This document shows, piece by piece, positions 8,158-16,712 of a stretch of 64,000 bases of DNA. A program made the position numbers and the translations under genes. The stretch covers positions 1,550,001 to 1,614,000 of the forward strand of contig NZ_CP065230.1 in NCBI RefSeq assembly GCF_015767635.1. The letters run 5' to 3'. The notes under the pieces are model-generated. The model searched no databases. It was not told the DNA's origin and saw only the letters and a program-made list of their open reading frames with translations. The first letter of the stretch is position 1; each line of letters begins with the position of its first letter. Origin of the DNA: Halomonas sp. A40-4. GTDB taxonomy: Bacteria; Pseudomonadota; Gammaproteobacteria; Pseudomonadales; Halomonadaceae.

Positions 8158-11030
8158 CAGCGAGCCTCCAGCGCATCGCGCACGTCATCGCTGGTGGCCT
8201 GAGCCAGCGCCAGTTGAGCGCTGGCCTGGGCATCCGCCAGATCAAATTCGCGCAGCCGCGCCTTGACCAGCGGGATCTGCCGGGCGCTGACCGACAGTTC
8301 ATCGACGCCCAGGCCGACCAGTACCGGCACCGCCATGGCGTCTGAGGCCAGTTCGCCGCAGACACCAACCCATTTGCCCTGAGCATGGGCGGCGTCAACG
8401 GTCATCTGGATCAAGCGCAGTACCGCGGGATGCAGCCCGTCGGCCTGGGCGGAAAGCTCCGGATGGCCACGGTCGATGGCCAGGGTGTACTGGGTCAAAT
8501 CGTTGGTGCCCACCGAGAAGAAATCCACCTCGGCGGCCAGTGACGGCGCCAGCAGGGCACTGGAGGGCACTTCGATCATCACGCCGAGCTGCACGTCAGT
8601 GGCACGTTGTGATGGCGAAATTTCGCTCAGCAGCCGATCATAGATCGCCTTGGCGGCGCGGAACTCGGCGATGTCCTTGACCATCGGCAGCATGATGCGC
8701 AAAGGGCTGTCTTTGCCGGCCATCAACAGCGCGCGAAACTGGGTTTCGAGCACTTCCGGCTGGGTCAGCGCCAGGCGAATGCCGCGCAGGCCAAGGAAGG
8801 GATTATCTTCTTGAGGCACCGGCCAGTAGGGCAGTGGCTTGTCACCGCCGACGTCCAGCGTGCGGGCCACCAGCGGGCGGCCATCAAGGGCGTCAATTGC
8901 CTGACGGTATTCATCGATTTGGGTGGACAGGTCCGGCGCGCTGGCGTGGGCCATGAACAGGAATTCAGTGCGCAGCAGGCCAACCCCCTCGGCGCCACGT
9001 TCAACGGCGTCTTCCGCATGAGCGGTGTTGCCCAGGTTGGCGGCGACTTCGACTCGGTGCCCGTCGCGGGTTTGAGCCGTTTCAAAGCGCGTTTCCCAGG
9101 CGTCGGCTTCGCGCTGCTGCTGGTCAAGCAATTGCTGCTCGGCGCGCTGCAGACGGTCTTCCGAAGGCTTGTGGGTGACCCGTCCGCGTTCGCCATCAAG
9201 AATCATCATGCCGCCGTCAGGTAGCGCCATGACGGCGTCACCGGCACCGACAACCGCCGGAATGCCTAACGCGCGGGCCAGAATCGCGCTGTGCGCTGTA
9301 GCGCCGCCGCGAACGGTGAGCAGGCCACGCACTCGCGAGGTATCCAGTCGCGCGACATCAGACGGGCCAATATCGTCCATCACCAGAATATACGGATGGT
9401 CGGGCGGCTCGGGCAGCTTGACGTTGCACAGCACGCCAAGGACTCGGCGGCCCACGTCGCGCAGGTCGGCGGCGCGTTCGGCCAGTAGCCGGTCGGCAAG
9501 CATTTCCTGGGCGTGGGCGGCGGTGTCGATGGCTTCCCACCAGCCGGCTTCTGCCGACGCCCCTTCGCGGATAGCATCGATGGCGGCCTGGTGCAGCTCC
9601 GGGTCGTCGAGCATTTCTTCGTGCATGGAAAGAATGTCGGCGACTTCACCGCCCGGCGCGTCATGCACCAGTGTTTCCAACTGGGCGGCACCTTCCTTCA
9701 GCGCCTCGCGAAGACGGGCAGCCTCTTGTTCGGGGTCGTCGGCGTGTTGCGGGTATTCAAAGCTTACCGGGCGAATGACAAATACCGGTGCAATGGCAAG
9801 CCCCGGGGAGGCGGCCACGCCCGCATGTGGCGTATCGTTAACCAGCGGCTCGGCGGCGGGTTTGGTGCTTTCGGCGGCGGGAGAGAGGCTTTCCCGGCCG
9901 CCATCAAATGGGGCAACCTTCTCGCCCAGGCCAGACTCGACGGCCTCGCTGACGGCCGCGAGTGCCTGGCTTGCCTGCTCGCCCTCGGCAGAAAACACGA
10001 GCCATTGCCCGCGTCTCGCGCCCATGCCAATCACCTTGGTCAAGCTGGCGGCGGAAACCGGCGTGGCGCTGCCTTCTTCCAGTCGAACGTTGATCGGCAC
10101 CGCCTGGGCGCGGGCAATTTGTACCAGTTGCTTGGCCGGGCGGGCGTGCAGGCCGTGAGGGTTCAGCACGCGGGCACGTTGAGTTTGTGTGCTGGCAGTT
10201 TCACCCGCCAAGGCGGCCAGCCACTGGGCGCTGGTTTTATTGACCAGGCTTTTGCTTTCGCTGTGATCAAGGAGTGGCAGTAATTGCTCAAGCAGCGAAC
10301 GATGGCTCTCACCGCTGGCCGCGAGGCAGAACAAGGCATGCACGGGATGTTCCTGATGGCTCAGTGATGTATCTGCCGGGGTTGCGACACCCAGTGCAGG
10401 CTGGGCGACACCATGAGGGTGGCTTGCCAGCCATAGGCCATTCCCCAGCCAGGTGGGTTCGACAGAGGCAATGGCACTAATAAACGTATTATCGACACAG
10501 CCGCTTTGACGCAGTCGCGCGGCAGCGGCTAGCGTCAATTCCTGCAGGTCCTTGGCGGGGAAGCTAACGCACAGCGTTTCGTTATCCAGACGTGGCACCA
10601 CGGCTGGCTTGGAAAGCAGGCGCGCCACGTCGTCGGTGGAGGTGGCGTTAGCCAGTTGCTCAGCGACACCTTCGCGGTCCAATACATGGGTCAGTTGGCG
10701 CAGGATATCGAGGTGCTCGTCGTTTTGCGCGGCGATAGTCACCAGTACGTGCACCTGTTGGCCGTCGTGCCACTGAACGCCTTGGGGGAATTGTAAAACG
10801 CGTACGCCGGTTTGCTTGACGTATTGGCGGCTTTCCGGGGTGCCGTGGGGGATGGCGATGGCATTGCCCAGAAACGTCGAGGATTGAGCTTCCCGGTCGA
10901 GCAGGCCGTCACGGTAATCAGGGTCGACAAACCCCGCCGCCACCAGCGCATCGGCAGCGCTGTTGAGTGCTGCTTGCCAGTCGTCAGCATGGCAGTCCAG
11001 CAATATGTCATCAGAGCCGAGCGTCAGCAT
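8157..11030 (-). CDS. fruB: PTS multiphosphoryl transfer protein (IIA-IIA-like-HPr-EI)
   Basis: Carries phosphate from PEP to FruA. The 957 residues hold a IIA-Fru domain (1-145, phospho-His62 in IAIPHGTPE), a second degenerate IIA-like domain (about 146-275, WLGNGLWLASHPHG), an HPr domain (about 284-370, GLHARPAK with His295) and a full enzyme I from about 400. EI shows GGATAHSAILARALGIP with the phospho-His, GVGLLRTEFLF, LDVGGDKPLPY and GVCGELASD. This self-contained phosphorelay is the form seen in Pseudomonas and Halomonas. It is first in the operon, divergent from fruR, behind two FruR-like operators. Confidence 0.96.
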   Translation of the reverse strand: MLTLGSDDILLDCHADDWQAALNSAADALVAAGFVDPDYRDGLLDREAQSSTFLGNAIAIPHGTPESRQYVKQTGVRVLQFPQGVQWHDGQQVHVLVTIAAQNDEHLDILRQLTHVLDREGVAEQLANATSTDDVARLLSKPAVVPRLDNETLCVSFPAKDLQELTLAAAARLRQSGCVDNTFISAIASVEPTWLGNGLWLASHPHGVAQPALGVATPADTSLSHQEHPVHALFCLAASGESHRSLLEQLLPLLDHSESKSLVNKTSAQWLAALAGETASTQTQRARVLNPHGLHARPAKQLVQIARAQAVPINVRLEEGSATPVSAASLTKVIGMGARRGQWLVFSAEGEQASQALAAVSEAVESGLGEKVAPFDGGRESLSPAAESTKPAAEPLVNDTPHAGVAASPGLAIAPVFVIRPVSFEYPQHADDPEQEAARLREALKEGAAQLETLVHDAPGGEVADILSMHEEMLDDPELHQAAIDAIREGASAEAGWWEAIDTAAHAQEMLADRLLAERAADLRDVGRRVLGVLCNVKLPEPPDHPYILVMDDIGPSDVARLDTSRVRGLLTVRGGATAHSAILARALGIPAVVGAGDAVMALPDGGMMILDGERGRVTHKPSEDRLQRAEQQLLDQQQREADAWETRFETAQTRDGHRVEVAANLGNTAHAEDAVERGAEGVGLLRTEFLFMAHASAPDLSTQIDEYRQAIDALDGRPLVARTLDVGGDKPLPYWPVPQEDNPFLGLRGIRLALTQPEVLETQFRALLMAGKDSPLRIMLPMVKDIAEFRAAKAIYDRLLSEISPSQRATDVQLGVMIEVPSSALLAPSLAAEVDFFSVGTNDLTQYTLAIDRGHPELSAQADGLHPAVLRLIQMTVDAAHAQGKWVGVCGELASDAMAVPVLVGLGVDELSVSARQIPLVKARLREFDLADAQASAQLALAQATSDDVRDALEAR

Positions 11031-11079
11031 AGGTGTCTCCGTGTAGAACCATGGTCGTAGCGCACCGAAGTGGGCTGGA

Positions 11080-11091
11080 TGAATCGTGTCA
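11080..11091. promoter_or_regulatory. FruR-like operator, imperfect
   Basis: TGAATCGTGTCA matches the left half of the FruR/Cra palindrome and partly the right. It is 33 bases from the perfect copy, centre to centre, in the fruB-fruR spacer, and closer to fruB. Confidence 0.5.
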
Positions 11092-11112
11092 TCTGTGTAT
11101 AGTTGGCTATGC

Positions 11113-11124
11113 TGAATCGATTCA
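11113..11124. promoter_or_regulatory. FruR operator, perfect palindrome
   Basis: TGAATCGATTCA is a perfect palindrome with a central CG, as expected for LacI-family FruR/Cra (E. coli type TGAAACGTTTCA). It lies between divergent fruB and fruR, so it can control both. Fructose-1-phosphate is the usual inducer. Confidence 0.8.
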
Positions 11125-11211
11125 CTTCAGGACACAAGAGGTTCGCGCCTAGACTTTGGTCTGATGGGCGTCTGTCGACTGTTAAACTGGCGGCAATCAG
11201 AGGGGAAATTC

Positions 11212-12213
11212 ATGACACTTGCCGATATAGCCCGGCTTGCCGGGGTATCACGTACTACCGCCAGCTATGTGATTAATGGCCAGGCCGAAAAGCGCCGCAT
11301 TAGCCAGGCGACCATCGACAAGGTGATGTCGGTCGTTCGCCAGCACCGCTATCACATTGATCCCCAGGCGGCCGCATTGCGCCGGGGAGCGAGTCGTTTA
11401 CTGGGGTTGATCGTGCCCGATCTGGAAAACATCAGTTACGCGCGGCTTGCCAAGCGCATAGAGCGGGGCGCTCGCGAACGTGGCTATCAACTGCTGGTGG
11501 TGAGCTCCGATGACTGCCCGGACAGCGAGCGGGCGCTGGCGCTAGCGCTGCGTGCGCAGCGCTGTGAAGTGCTTATCACGGCGAGTTGTCTGGCCAGCGA
11601 TGATCCGTTTTACGCAGACCTGGTAAAAGAGGGCTGGAGCGTGGTGGGAATGGACCGGGGGCTGGATCCTGCGCGTTTTGCCAGTGTGGTCAGTAACGAC
11701 CGCCAAGCATCGCTGGCGCTGACCCACTCGGTGATTGATCCTGCTACCCGGCGCGTTGCATGGCTGGAAGCGATGCCTGACCTTTCCATCAGCCGAGAAC
11801 GCAGGGCGGGATTCGAACAAGCGCTTGCGGGCACGTCCATTACGCCGCTATATCTAAGCGGTACGCACTATGAGCGTAGCGAAGGCGCCCGGCTGGCGGT
11901 CAAGCTACTGGCTGAAGAGGGCGGGGCAGATGCATTGGTCACCGCGTCCTATACGCTGTTGGAAGGTGCGTTTGATGTCTTTCTGGAGCGAGGAGGTTTG
12001 CCGGAAGGGATGCGGTTGGCCACCTTTGGGGATCATCGCCTGCTGGACTTTTTGCCTCAGCCGGTCAATTCAGCCTTGCAGGATTACGATCGCATCGCTG
12101 AGCTGACGCTGCGCTGTGCATTGGCCGCGACAGAGGGCGAACCTCAATGCGGCCAGCAAGTGGTCGCAAGGCATTTGCGCACCCGCCATCCCGGTGCGCA
12201 AATGAGGGCCTGA
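11212..12213 (+). CDS. fruR: fructose repressor FruR/Cra, LacI family
   Basis: Transcription factor for the neighbouring fructose operon. The 333-residue product has a LacI helix-turn-helix at the extreme N-terminus (MTLADIARLAGVSRTTASYV), a hinge helix with LRRGASRLLGLIVPDL, and a periplasmic-binding-protein-like effector domain. I start it at ATG 11212, which follows AGGGGAAATT; the frame upstream to 11164 would displace the HTH from the terminus. It is divergent from fruB across the two operators, so it is probably autoregulated. Confidence 0.92.
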   Translation: MTLADIARLAGVSRTTASYVINGQAEKRRISQATIDKVMSVVRQHRYHIDPQAAALRRGASRLLGLIVPDLENISYARLAKRIERGARERGYQLLVVSSDDCPDSERALALALRAQRCEVLITASCLASDDPFYADLVKEGWSVVGMDRGLDPARFASVVSNDRQASLALTHSVIDPATRRVAWLEAMPDLSISRERRAGFEQALAGTSITPLYLSGTHYERSEGARLAVKLLAEEGGADALVTASYTLLEGAFDVFLERGGLPEGMRLATFGDHRLLDFLPQPVNSALQDYDRIAELTLRCALAATEGEPQCGQQVVARHLRTRHPGAQMRA

Positions 12214-12257
12214 GCCAAGGGGTTGAGCTGACTCATTAGCAGCCGGTCGGTGGTCAG

Positions 12258-12734
12258 TCACTCCGTGCGTGCCGCGGCCCAGGCGTTGGCATCGGGAATC
12301 GACATGTCGTAGCTTTCATCCAGGTAAGGCGAGGAAAGGACAAAGTCGGCGCTCGCTGCATTGCATGCCACCGGGACGTTCCATAGTGCCGCAAGGCGAA
12401 GCAGCGCTTTGACATCCGGGTCATGGGGCTGGGGAGCGAACGGGTCCCAGAAAAAAATCAGCACGTCGAGCGCCTGCTCGGCGATGCGCGCGCCAATCTG
12501 TTGGTCACCGCCAAGCGGTCCGCTCATCAACCCTTCGATAGGCAGTCCTAGCGCGTCGTGCAAGCGCTTTGCTGTCGTGCCGGTGCCGAGCAGTTCGTGG
12601 CGGCCCAGCGTATCCTTCCAGCGCGTCGCCCATTCAAGCATTTCGGTTTTCTTGCCGTCATGGGCGATCAACGCAATCCGCTTGCGGGCCTGGAGCGTAC
12701 GAGTCGCCTGACGAGGAGGGCGCGCATCATTCAT
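12258..12734 (-). CDS. mgsA: methylglyoxal synthase
   Basis: Converts dihydroxyacetone phosphate to methylglyoxal and phosphate, a bypass that relieves sugar-phosphate stress. The 158 residues contain IALIAHDGKK, the phosphate-binding GTGTTAKRL, the catalytic Asp in SGPLGGDQQIG (Asp77) and His in PQPHDPDVKALLR (His104). Start ATG 12734 is preceded by TTGGAG nine bases away; a longer frame from TTG 12749 would start inside that site. It lies 22 bases downstream of pyk on the same strand, so the two may be cotranscribed. The pairing with pyk and fruR is a sensible lower-glycolysis cluster. Confidence 0.95.
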   Translation of the reverse strand: MNDARPPRQATRTLQARKRIALIAHDGKKTEMLEWATRWKDTLGRHELLGTGTTAKRLHDALGLPIEGLMSGPLGGDQQIGARIAEQALDVLIFFWDPFAPQPHDPDVKALLRLAALWNVPVACNAASADFVLSSPYLDESYDMSIPDANAWAAARTE

Positions 12735-12756
12735 GGTATGGATCTCCAAAGCAGGA

Positions 12757-14229
12757 TCATTGCGACTCGGCCGCCACCGCTAACACCTTCATGGTGTTGG
12801 TGCCGCCATGGGCGTTCATATGGTCGCCTCGGGTGAGAATGACATGCTCGCCGGGATCCGCCAAGCCGTGGGCTTTTAATAATCTCAGCGCCTCGCCGTT
12901 GACGTCTTCTGCCTGCATATGGGTCGTGTCAAACGGTATCGAGACAACGCCCCGATACAACGCCATGCGTCGCTGAGCGATGGGGCTATGGGCCAGGCCG
13001 ACAATTGGCAGCTTAGAGCGAATGCGCGACGCAATCAGGGGCGTGTAGCCGGTGGCAGTCATGCAGGCGATGACACTGACGCCCTCGAGATGGTTGGCTG
13101 CATACATCGCGGATAGTGCGATCGTCTCGTCAATGCGCTCGAAACCTTCATGAATGCGGTGGCTCGACTCCTGGGCAATGCGCTCGCGCTCGGCGCCCAG
13201 GCAGACGCGGTTCATCGCCTCGATGGTTTCAACCGGATAATCGCCCGCGGCGGTTTCGGCCGAGAGCATTACCGCATCGGTGGCATCCAGCACCGCGTTG
13301 GCCACGTCGAACACTTCGGCGCGCGTGGGCAGCGGCGACTCGATCATCGATTCCATCATCTGCGTGGCGGTAATCACTGCACGATTCAGAGTGCGGGCAT
13401 GCTTGATGATGCGTTTTTGCGTGCCAATCAGCGCTTCGTCACCAATTTCCACGCCCAGATCGCCGCGGGCTACCATCACCGCTTCTGAGGCCAGGATAAT
13501 GCCATCCAGGGTTTCGTCGTTGGCCACGGCTTCGGCGCGTTCGAGCTTGGCGACCAGGCCGATTTCTCTTCCAGCCTCGCCCAGCAGGTCGCGTGCCTCT
13601 TGCATATCGGCAGCACTACGCGGGAAGGAAACCGCCAAATAGTCCACGCCGATATCCAGGGCGGTAATCAGGTCAGCCTTGTCCTTTTCAGTGAGCGCTG
13701 GGGCGGAAAGACCGCCGCCTTGCTTGTTGATGCCTTTATTGTTGGACAGTTTGCCACCCACATGAACTCGGGTGTGAACTTCCTGGTCAACCACTTGGGT
13801 GACATCCAGTACCACGCGGCCGTCGTCAAGCAGCAGGCGGTCGCCGGTGGTGACGTCATCGATCAGCGATTTGTAGTCACAGCCGACCCGCTCCTGGTCG
13901 CCCTGATCGGCCTCCATTGCCATGTCGAGGATAAACGGCTGGCCCTGGGTGAGGTGGATGGCCGCATCCTTGAAGCGGGCAATACGAATCTTGGGTCCCT
14001 GGAGGTCGCCCAATACGGCAACGCTGCGGCCCAGTCGTTGGGCGATCTCGCGGACGTCCTGGAGACGCCGCCGGTGGTCATCGGCAGCGCCATGGGAAAA
14101 GTTGAGGCGAACGACGTCGACGCCCGCTTTAAGCATGGCTTCCAGAACGCCTGGGCGGTCGCTGGCAGGGCCTAGCGTGGCCACGATCTTGGTGCGGCGT
14201 AAGGGGAGCGAGAGGGGTTGGCTCGTCAT
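12757..14229 (-). CDS. pyk: pyruvate kinase (PykA type)
   Basis: Makes pyruvate and ATP from phosphoenolpyruvate and ADP. The 490-residue protein opens with RRTKIVATLGPASD and shows RLNFSHG, GDLQGPKIR, GGGLSAPALTEKDK, the catalytic Lys in VAKLERAEAV, MVARGDLGVEIG and ITATQMMESMI. GINKQGGGLSAPALTEKDKA resembles E. coli PykA more than PykF. Start ATG 14229 has CAGGAGA eight bases upstream; the frame from ATG 14253 would include that site. It is divergent from gap, with a HexR-type site in the shared spacer. Confidence 0.96.
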   Translation of the reverse strand: MTSQPLSLPLRRTKIVATLGPASDRPGVLEAMLKAGVDVVRLNFSHGAADDHRRRLQDVREIAQRLGRSVAVLGDLQGPKIRIARFKDAAIHLTQGQPFILDMAMEADQGDQERVGCDYKSLIDDVTTGDRLLLDDGRVVLDVTQVVDQEVHTRVHVGGKLSNNKGINKQGGGLSAPALTEKDKADLITALDIGVDYLAVSFPRSAADMQEARDLLGEAGREIGLVAKLERAEAVANDETLDGIILASEAVMVARGDLGVEIGDEALIGTQKRIIKHARTLNRAVITATQMMESMIESPLPTRAEVFDVANAVLDATDAVMLSAETAAGDYPVETIEAMNRVCLGAERERIAQESSHRIHEGFERIDETIALSAMYAANHLEGVSVIACMTATGYTPLIASRIRSKLPIVGLAHSPIAQRRMALYRGVVSIPFDTTHMQAEDVNGEALRLLKAHGLADPGEHVILTRGDHMNAHGGTNTMKVLAVAAESQ

Positions 14230-14326
14230 TGCACATTCTCCTGAGTCGGCCATTGGTTATTGTTGGCGCTGCGCTGGATATTGAAATTGCAGGCTATTAA
14301 GTTGTGGACTACGATAGCGTCTATAT

Positions 14327-14341
14327 AGTAATTTTACTACA
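14327..14341. promoter_or_regulatory. predicted HexR operator between pyk and gap
   Basis: The minus strand reads TGTAGTAAAATTACT, one base from the perfect site found before zwf. It lies 98 bases upstream of the pyk start. Confidence 0.65.
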
Positions 14342-14468
14342 TATTGATTGATGGTTTGCCTTTTTGGAGGCTTGAGACACACCGACGACCCCAATAAGGT
14401 GCTTAACTACGTATTTTTAGTAATTTTTTACGAAATATACAATTGGTTATGTAGCAAAAAATCAGCTA

Positions 14469-14483
14469 TGTATTTTTGTTACA
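14469..14483. promoter_or_regulatory. possible second HexR operator near gap
   Basis: TGTATTTTTGTTACA matches the HexR consensus at its arms with two central mismatches. It ends 28 bases before the gap ATG, a position suited to repression. Confidence 0.45.
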
Positions 14484-14511
14484 AACGTTCTCTGCAAAGG
14501 TGAGGTGCTCC

Positions 14512-15516
14512 ATGACAACAAGAGTCGCTATCAACGGTTTCGGTCGGATTGGCCGTAACGTATTACGCGCCCTCTATGAAAACGGCTACCGTGATCGTAT
14601 GCAGGTCGTTGCGATCAACGACCTGGGCGATCCGTCGCTTAACTCCCACCTGCTTCGCCATGACACCGTCCACGGTCACTTTCCCTATTCTGTCGATCAT
14701 GACGCGGAAAGCATCAGCGTCGACGGCGACCGCATCGCGATCTCCTCCGAGCGGGATCCTGCTAAATTGCCCTGGGCGTCGATGGACATCGATATCGTCA
14801 TGGAATGCACCGGCTTATTCACCAAGCGTGAAGCGGCAGCCAAGCATATTGAGGCGGGTGCCAAGCGCGTATTGATCTCGGCCCCCAGCCCTGATGCCGA
14901 TGCCATGATTGTTTACGGCGTCAATGAAGAGACGCTCACCGCCGACCATAAAGTGGTCTCGAATGCCTCCTGCACAACGAATTGCCTGGCACCGGTTGCC
15001 AAGGCGTTAAACGATGCCGTGGGTATCGAGAATGGCCTGATGACGACGGTGCATGCCTATACCAACGACCAGAATCTGTCGGATGTCTATCACACTGACC
15101 CCTACCGGGCGCGCAGTGCAACCCAGTCGATGATTCCGACCAAGACCGGCGCCGCGGCTGCCGTTGGCAAGGTGCTGCCCGAGCTTGAGGGGAAATTCGA
15201 TGGCCTGGCGGTTCGGGTGCCGGTGATCAACGTCTCGCTGGTGGACCTGACCTTCACCGCTGGCCGTGACACCACTGCAGAAGAGATCAACGCGGTTGTT
15301 GAAAAAGCGGCTGTCAATTCACCGGTCTTGGCGGTCAACGCGCAGCCATTGGTGTCTATCGATTTCAACCACGACGCCAACTCGTCCACGTTCGATACCA
15401 ACCATACCCGGGTGAACGGGCGGCTGGTGAAAATCATGGCCTGGTACGACAACGAGTGGGGCTTCTCCAACCGCATGCTGGATACCGCAGAAGCCATGCA
15501 GGCTGCCGCCAAGTAA
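14512..15516 (+). CDS. gap: glyceraldehyde-3-phosphate dehydrogenase, type I
   Basis: Oxidises glyceraldehyde-3-phosphate with phosphate to 1,3-bisphosphoglycerate. The 334 residues show the NAD-binding [18 protein letters not shown], the active-site [11 protein letters not shown] (Cys154), [17 protein letters not shown] and [28 protein letters not shown] separates it from erythrose-4-phosphate dehydrogenase. Start ATG 14512 follows AGGTGAGGTG; a TTG frame from 14476 is unlikely. The upstream HexR-like sites fit the Pseudomonas pattern in which gap genes belong to the Entner-Doudoroff regulon. It ends nine bases from the end of the convergent LacI-family gene. Confidence 0.95.
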   Translation: MTTRVAINGFGRIGRNVLRALYENGYRDRMQVVAINDLGDPSLNSHLLRHDTVHGHFPYSVDHDAESISVDGDRIAISSERDPAKLPWASMDIDIVMECTGLFTKREAAAKHIEAGAKRVLISAPSPDADAMIVYGVNEETLTADHKVVSNASCTTNCLAPVAKALNDAVGIENGLMTTVHAYTNDQNLSDVYHTDPYRARSATQSMIPTKTGAAAAVGKVLPELEGKFDGLAVRVPVINVSLVDLTFTAGRDTTAEEINAVVEKAAVNSPVLAVNAQPLVSIDFNHDANSSTFDTNHTRVNGRLVKIMAWYDNEWGFSNRMLDTAEAMQAAAK

Positions 15517-15525
15517 TCCAACGGA

Positions 15526-16575
15526 TCAGGGGCAGGTATCGCCGAGCAACAGCTCCGTTTTCAACAGTTGTTGCTCGGCAGGCAACAGGCCGAGAATCAT
15601 CTGTGCCGCGACCCGTCCCTTGCCTTCGCTATCCTGACGAACGGTGGTTAAACGAGGAGCGCGGTACTGGCCCTCTGCAATGCCGTCAAACCCGGTAATC
15701 CTCAGATCTTCAGGCACCCGAATGCCGCGCTGTTCGGCCAACGTCAGCGCCGTCAGGGCAATGCGATCCGACATGCACAGCAGCAGGTCGGGCCGCTGAT
15801 GCTCAGGTTGGTCGAGCAACTCTGCCAACACCGGCCCGCACACCTCGAACGTATTCTCCTCAATATTCCACAGCGGTACTTGTTGTGTATCCACCCCGTG
15901 TTCGCTGAGTGCGGTATGGAAACCTTCCAGCCGTGCGCGGCTGATCGTACTGGTATTGGGCAGCAGGGTGTGCTCGGGCGTCACGCGACCGTTGCAGGCT
16001 TCTTTAGTCAACCGTAGGTTGATGATGGCCGGGCGCCTAGGTTGTTGTTTCAGGGCATGACAGGCGATGTGATAGCTGGCCTCGCTATCGTCGATGTGCA
16101 CCGTTGGGCAGTCATCCACATCAAAGTCCACGGACACGATCGGACGCTGCGCCGGTAGTCGATTCAACAGCTGATTGTTGGGCATCAAGCCGTAGACAAT
16201 AAAACCGTCGGCAATATTCGCCGAGCCGGCCGGCTGTGAGTCGTGCCCCCGCCCTGGCAAGAGCAACAAGGTGTGCCCATGGGCGTCGAGCACCTCGGCG
16301 ACGCCGGATAAAAATTCACTGGCCACCGCATCATTCAAGCTGTAAGTGAGACTCTCCGCCAGCACCACGGCGATGATCCGTGAGCGTCCGGTACGCAAGC
16401 TGCGGGCCTTGGCATCAGGGCCGCTATAGCCCAGACGGGCCGCCTCACTCAAGATGCGTTCGCGTAGGGTGGGAGATAGCTGGTCCGGCCGGTTAAAGGC
16501 GTTGGAAATGGAGGCAGTCGAGACGCCGAGTTCACGGGCAAGGTCCTTGAGCGTCATTCGGCGGGGTGGTGTCAC
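15526..16575 (-). CDS. LacI-family regulator, probably of the alpha-glucoside locus
   Basis: A LacI-type HTH (MTLKDLARELGVSTASISNA) starts near the N-terminus, followed by the hinge GYSGPDAKARSLRTGRS and an effector-binding domain ending in GFDGIAEGQYRAPRLTTVRQD. The start is uncertain: GTG 16575 follows AGGAAA, while the frame extends to ATG 16617 and the HTH itself begins with Met at 16557. The gene follows the ABC/alpha-glucosidase genes on the same strand. The two TTAA-CG-TTAA palindromes at 22710 and 22866 are likely its operators, by position and by LacI-family style. The inducer is probably an alpha-glucoside; this is inference. Confidence 0.85.
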   Translation of the reverse strand: MTPPRRMTLKDLARELGVSTASISNAFNRPDQLSPTLRERILSEAARLGYSGPDAKARSLRTGRSRIIAVVLAESLTYSLNDAVASEFLSGVAEVLDAHGHTLLLLPGRGHDSQPAGSANIADGFIVYGLMPNNQLLNRLPAQRPIVSVDFDVDDCPTVHIDDSEASYHIACHALKQQPRRPAIINLRLTKEACNGRVTPEHTLLPNTSTISRARLEGFHTALSEHGVDTQQVPLWNIEENTFEVCGPVLAELLDQPEHQRPDLLLCMSDRIALTALTLAEQRGIRVPEDLRITGFDGIAEGQYRAPRLTTVRQDSEGKGRVAAQMILGLLPAEQQLLKTELLLGDTCP

Positions 16576-16624
16576 GGGTTTTCCTATGCAAACTAATGAT
16601 GAGACGTCCATTCTCAAGAATACC

Positions 16625-16684
16625 GACCCACGCTGTCTCCCGACAAGCCTTGCCTCATAATGCTTGTCGCGATCGGCGTGGGTC
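16625..16684. repeat. nested double inverted repeat between the LacI gene and the ATPase gene
   Basis: GACCCACGC (16625-16633) pairs with GCGTGGGTC (16676-16684), and inside it CGACAAGC (16641-16648) pairs with GCTTGTCG (16662-16669). Both arms are perfect, giving a long two-stage stem. No T run follows on either strand. It lies just past the end of the ABC-transporter ATPase gene, so it may be an mRNA 3' end or a REP-like element. Confidence 0.65.
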
Positions 16685-16712
16685 AGTAAGTGGAGTGGTC
16701 AAGGTGTGCCGA

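Noticed and set aside
14417..14435. GTAATTTTTTAC as another HexR site before gap
   Set aside because: The arms are two bases too far apart compared with the other sites.
14512..15516. Erythrose-4-phosphate dehydrogenase
   Set aside because: [16 protein letters not shown] and the [15 protein letters not shown] region follow GAPDH, not Epd.
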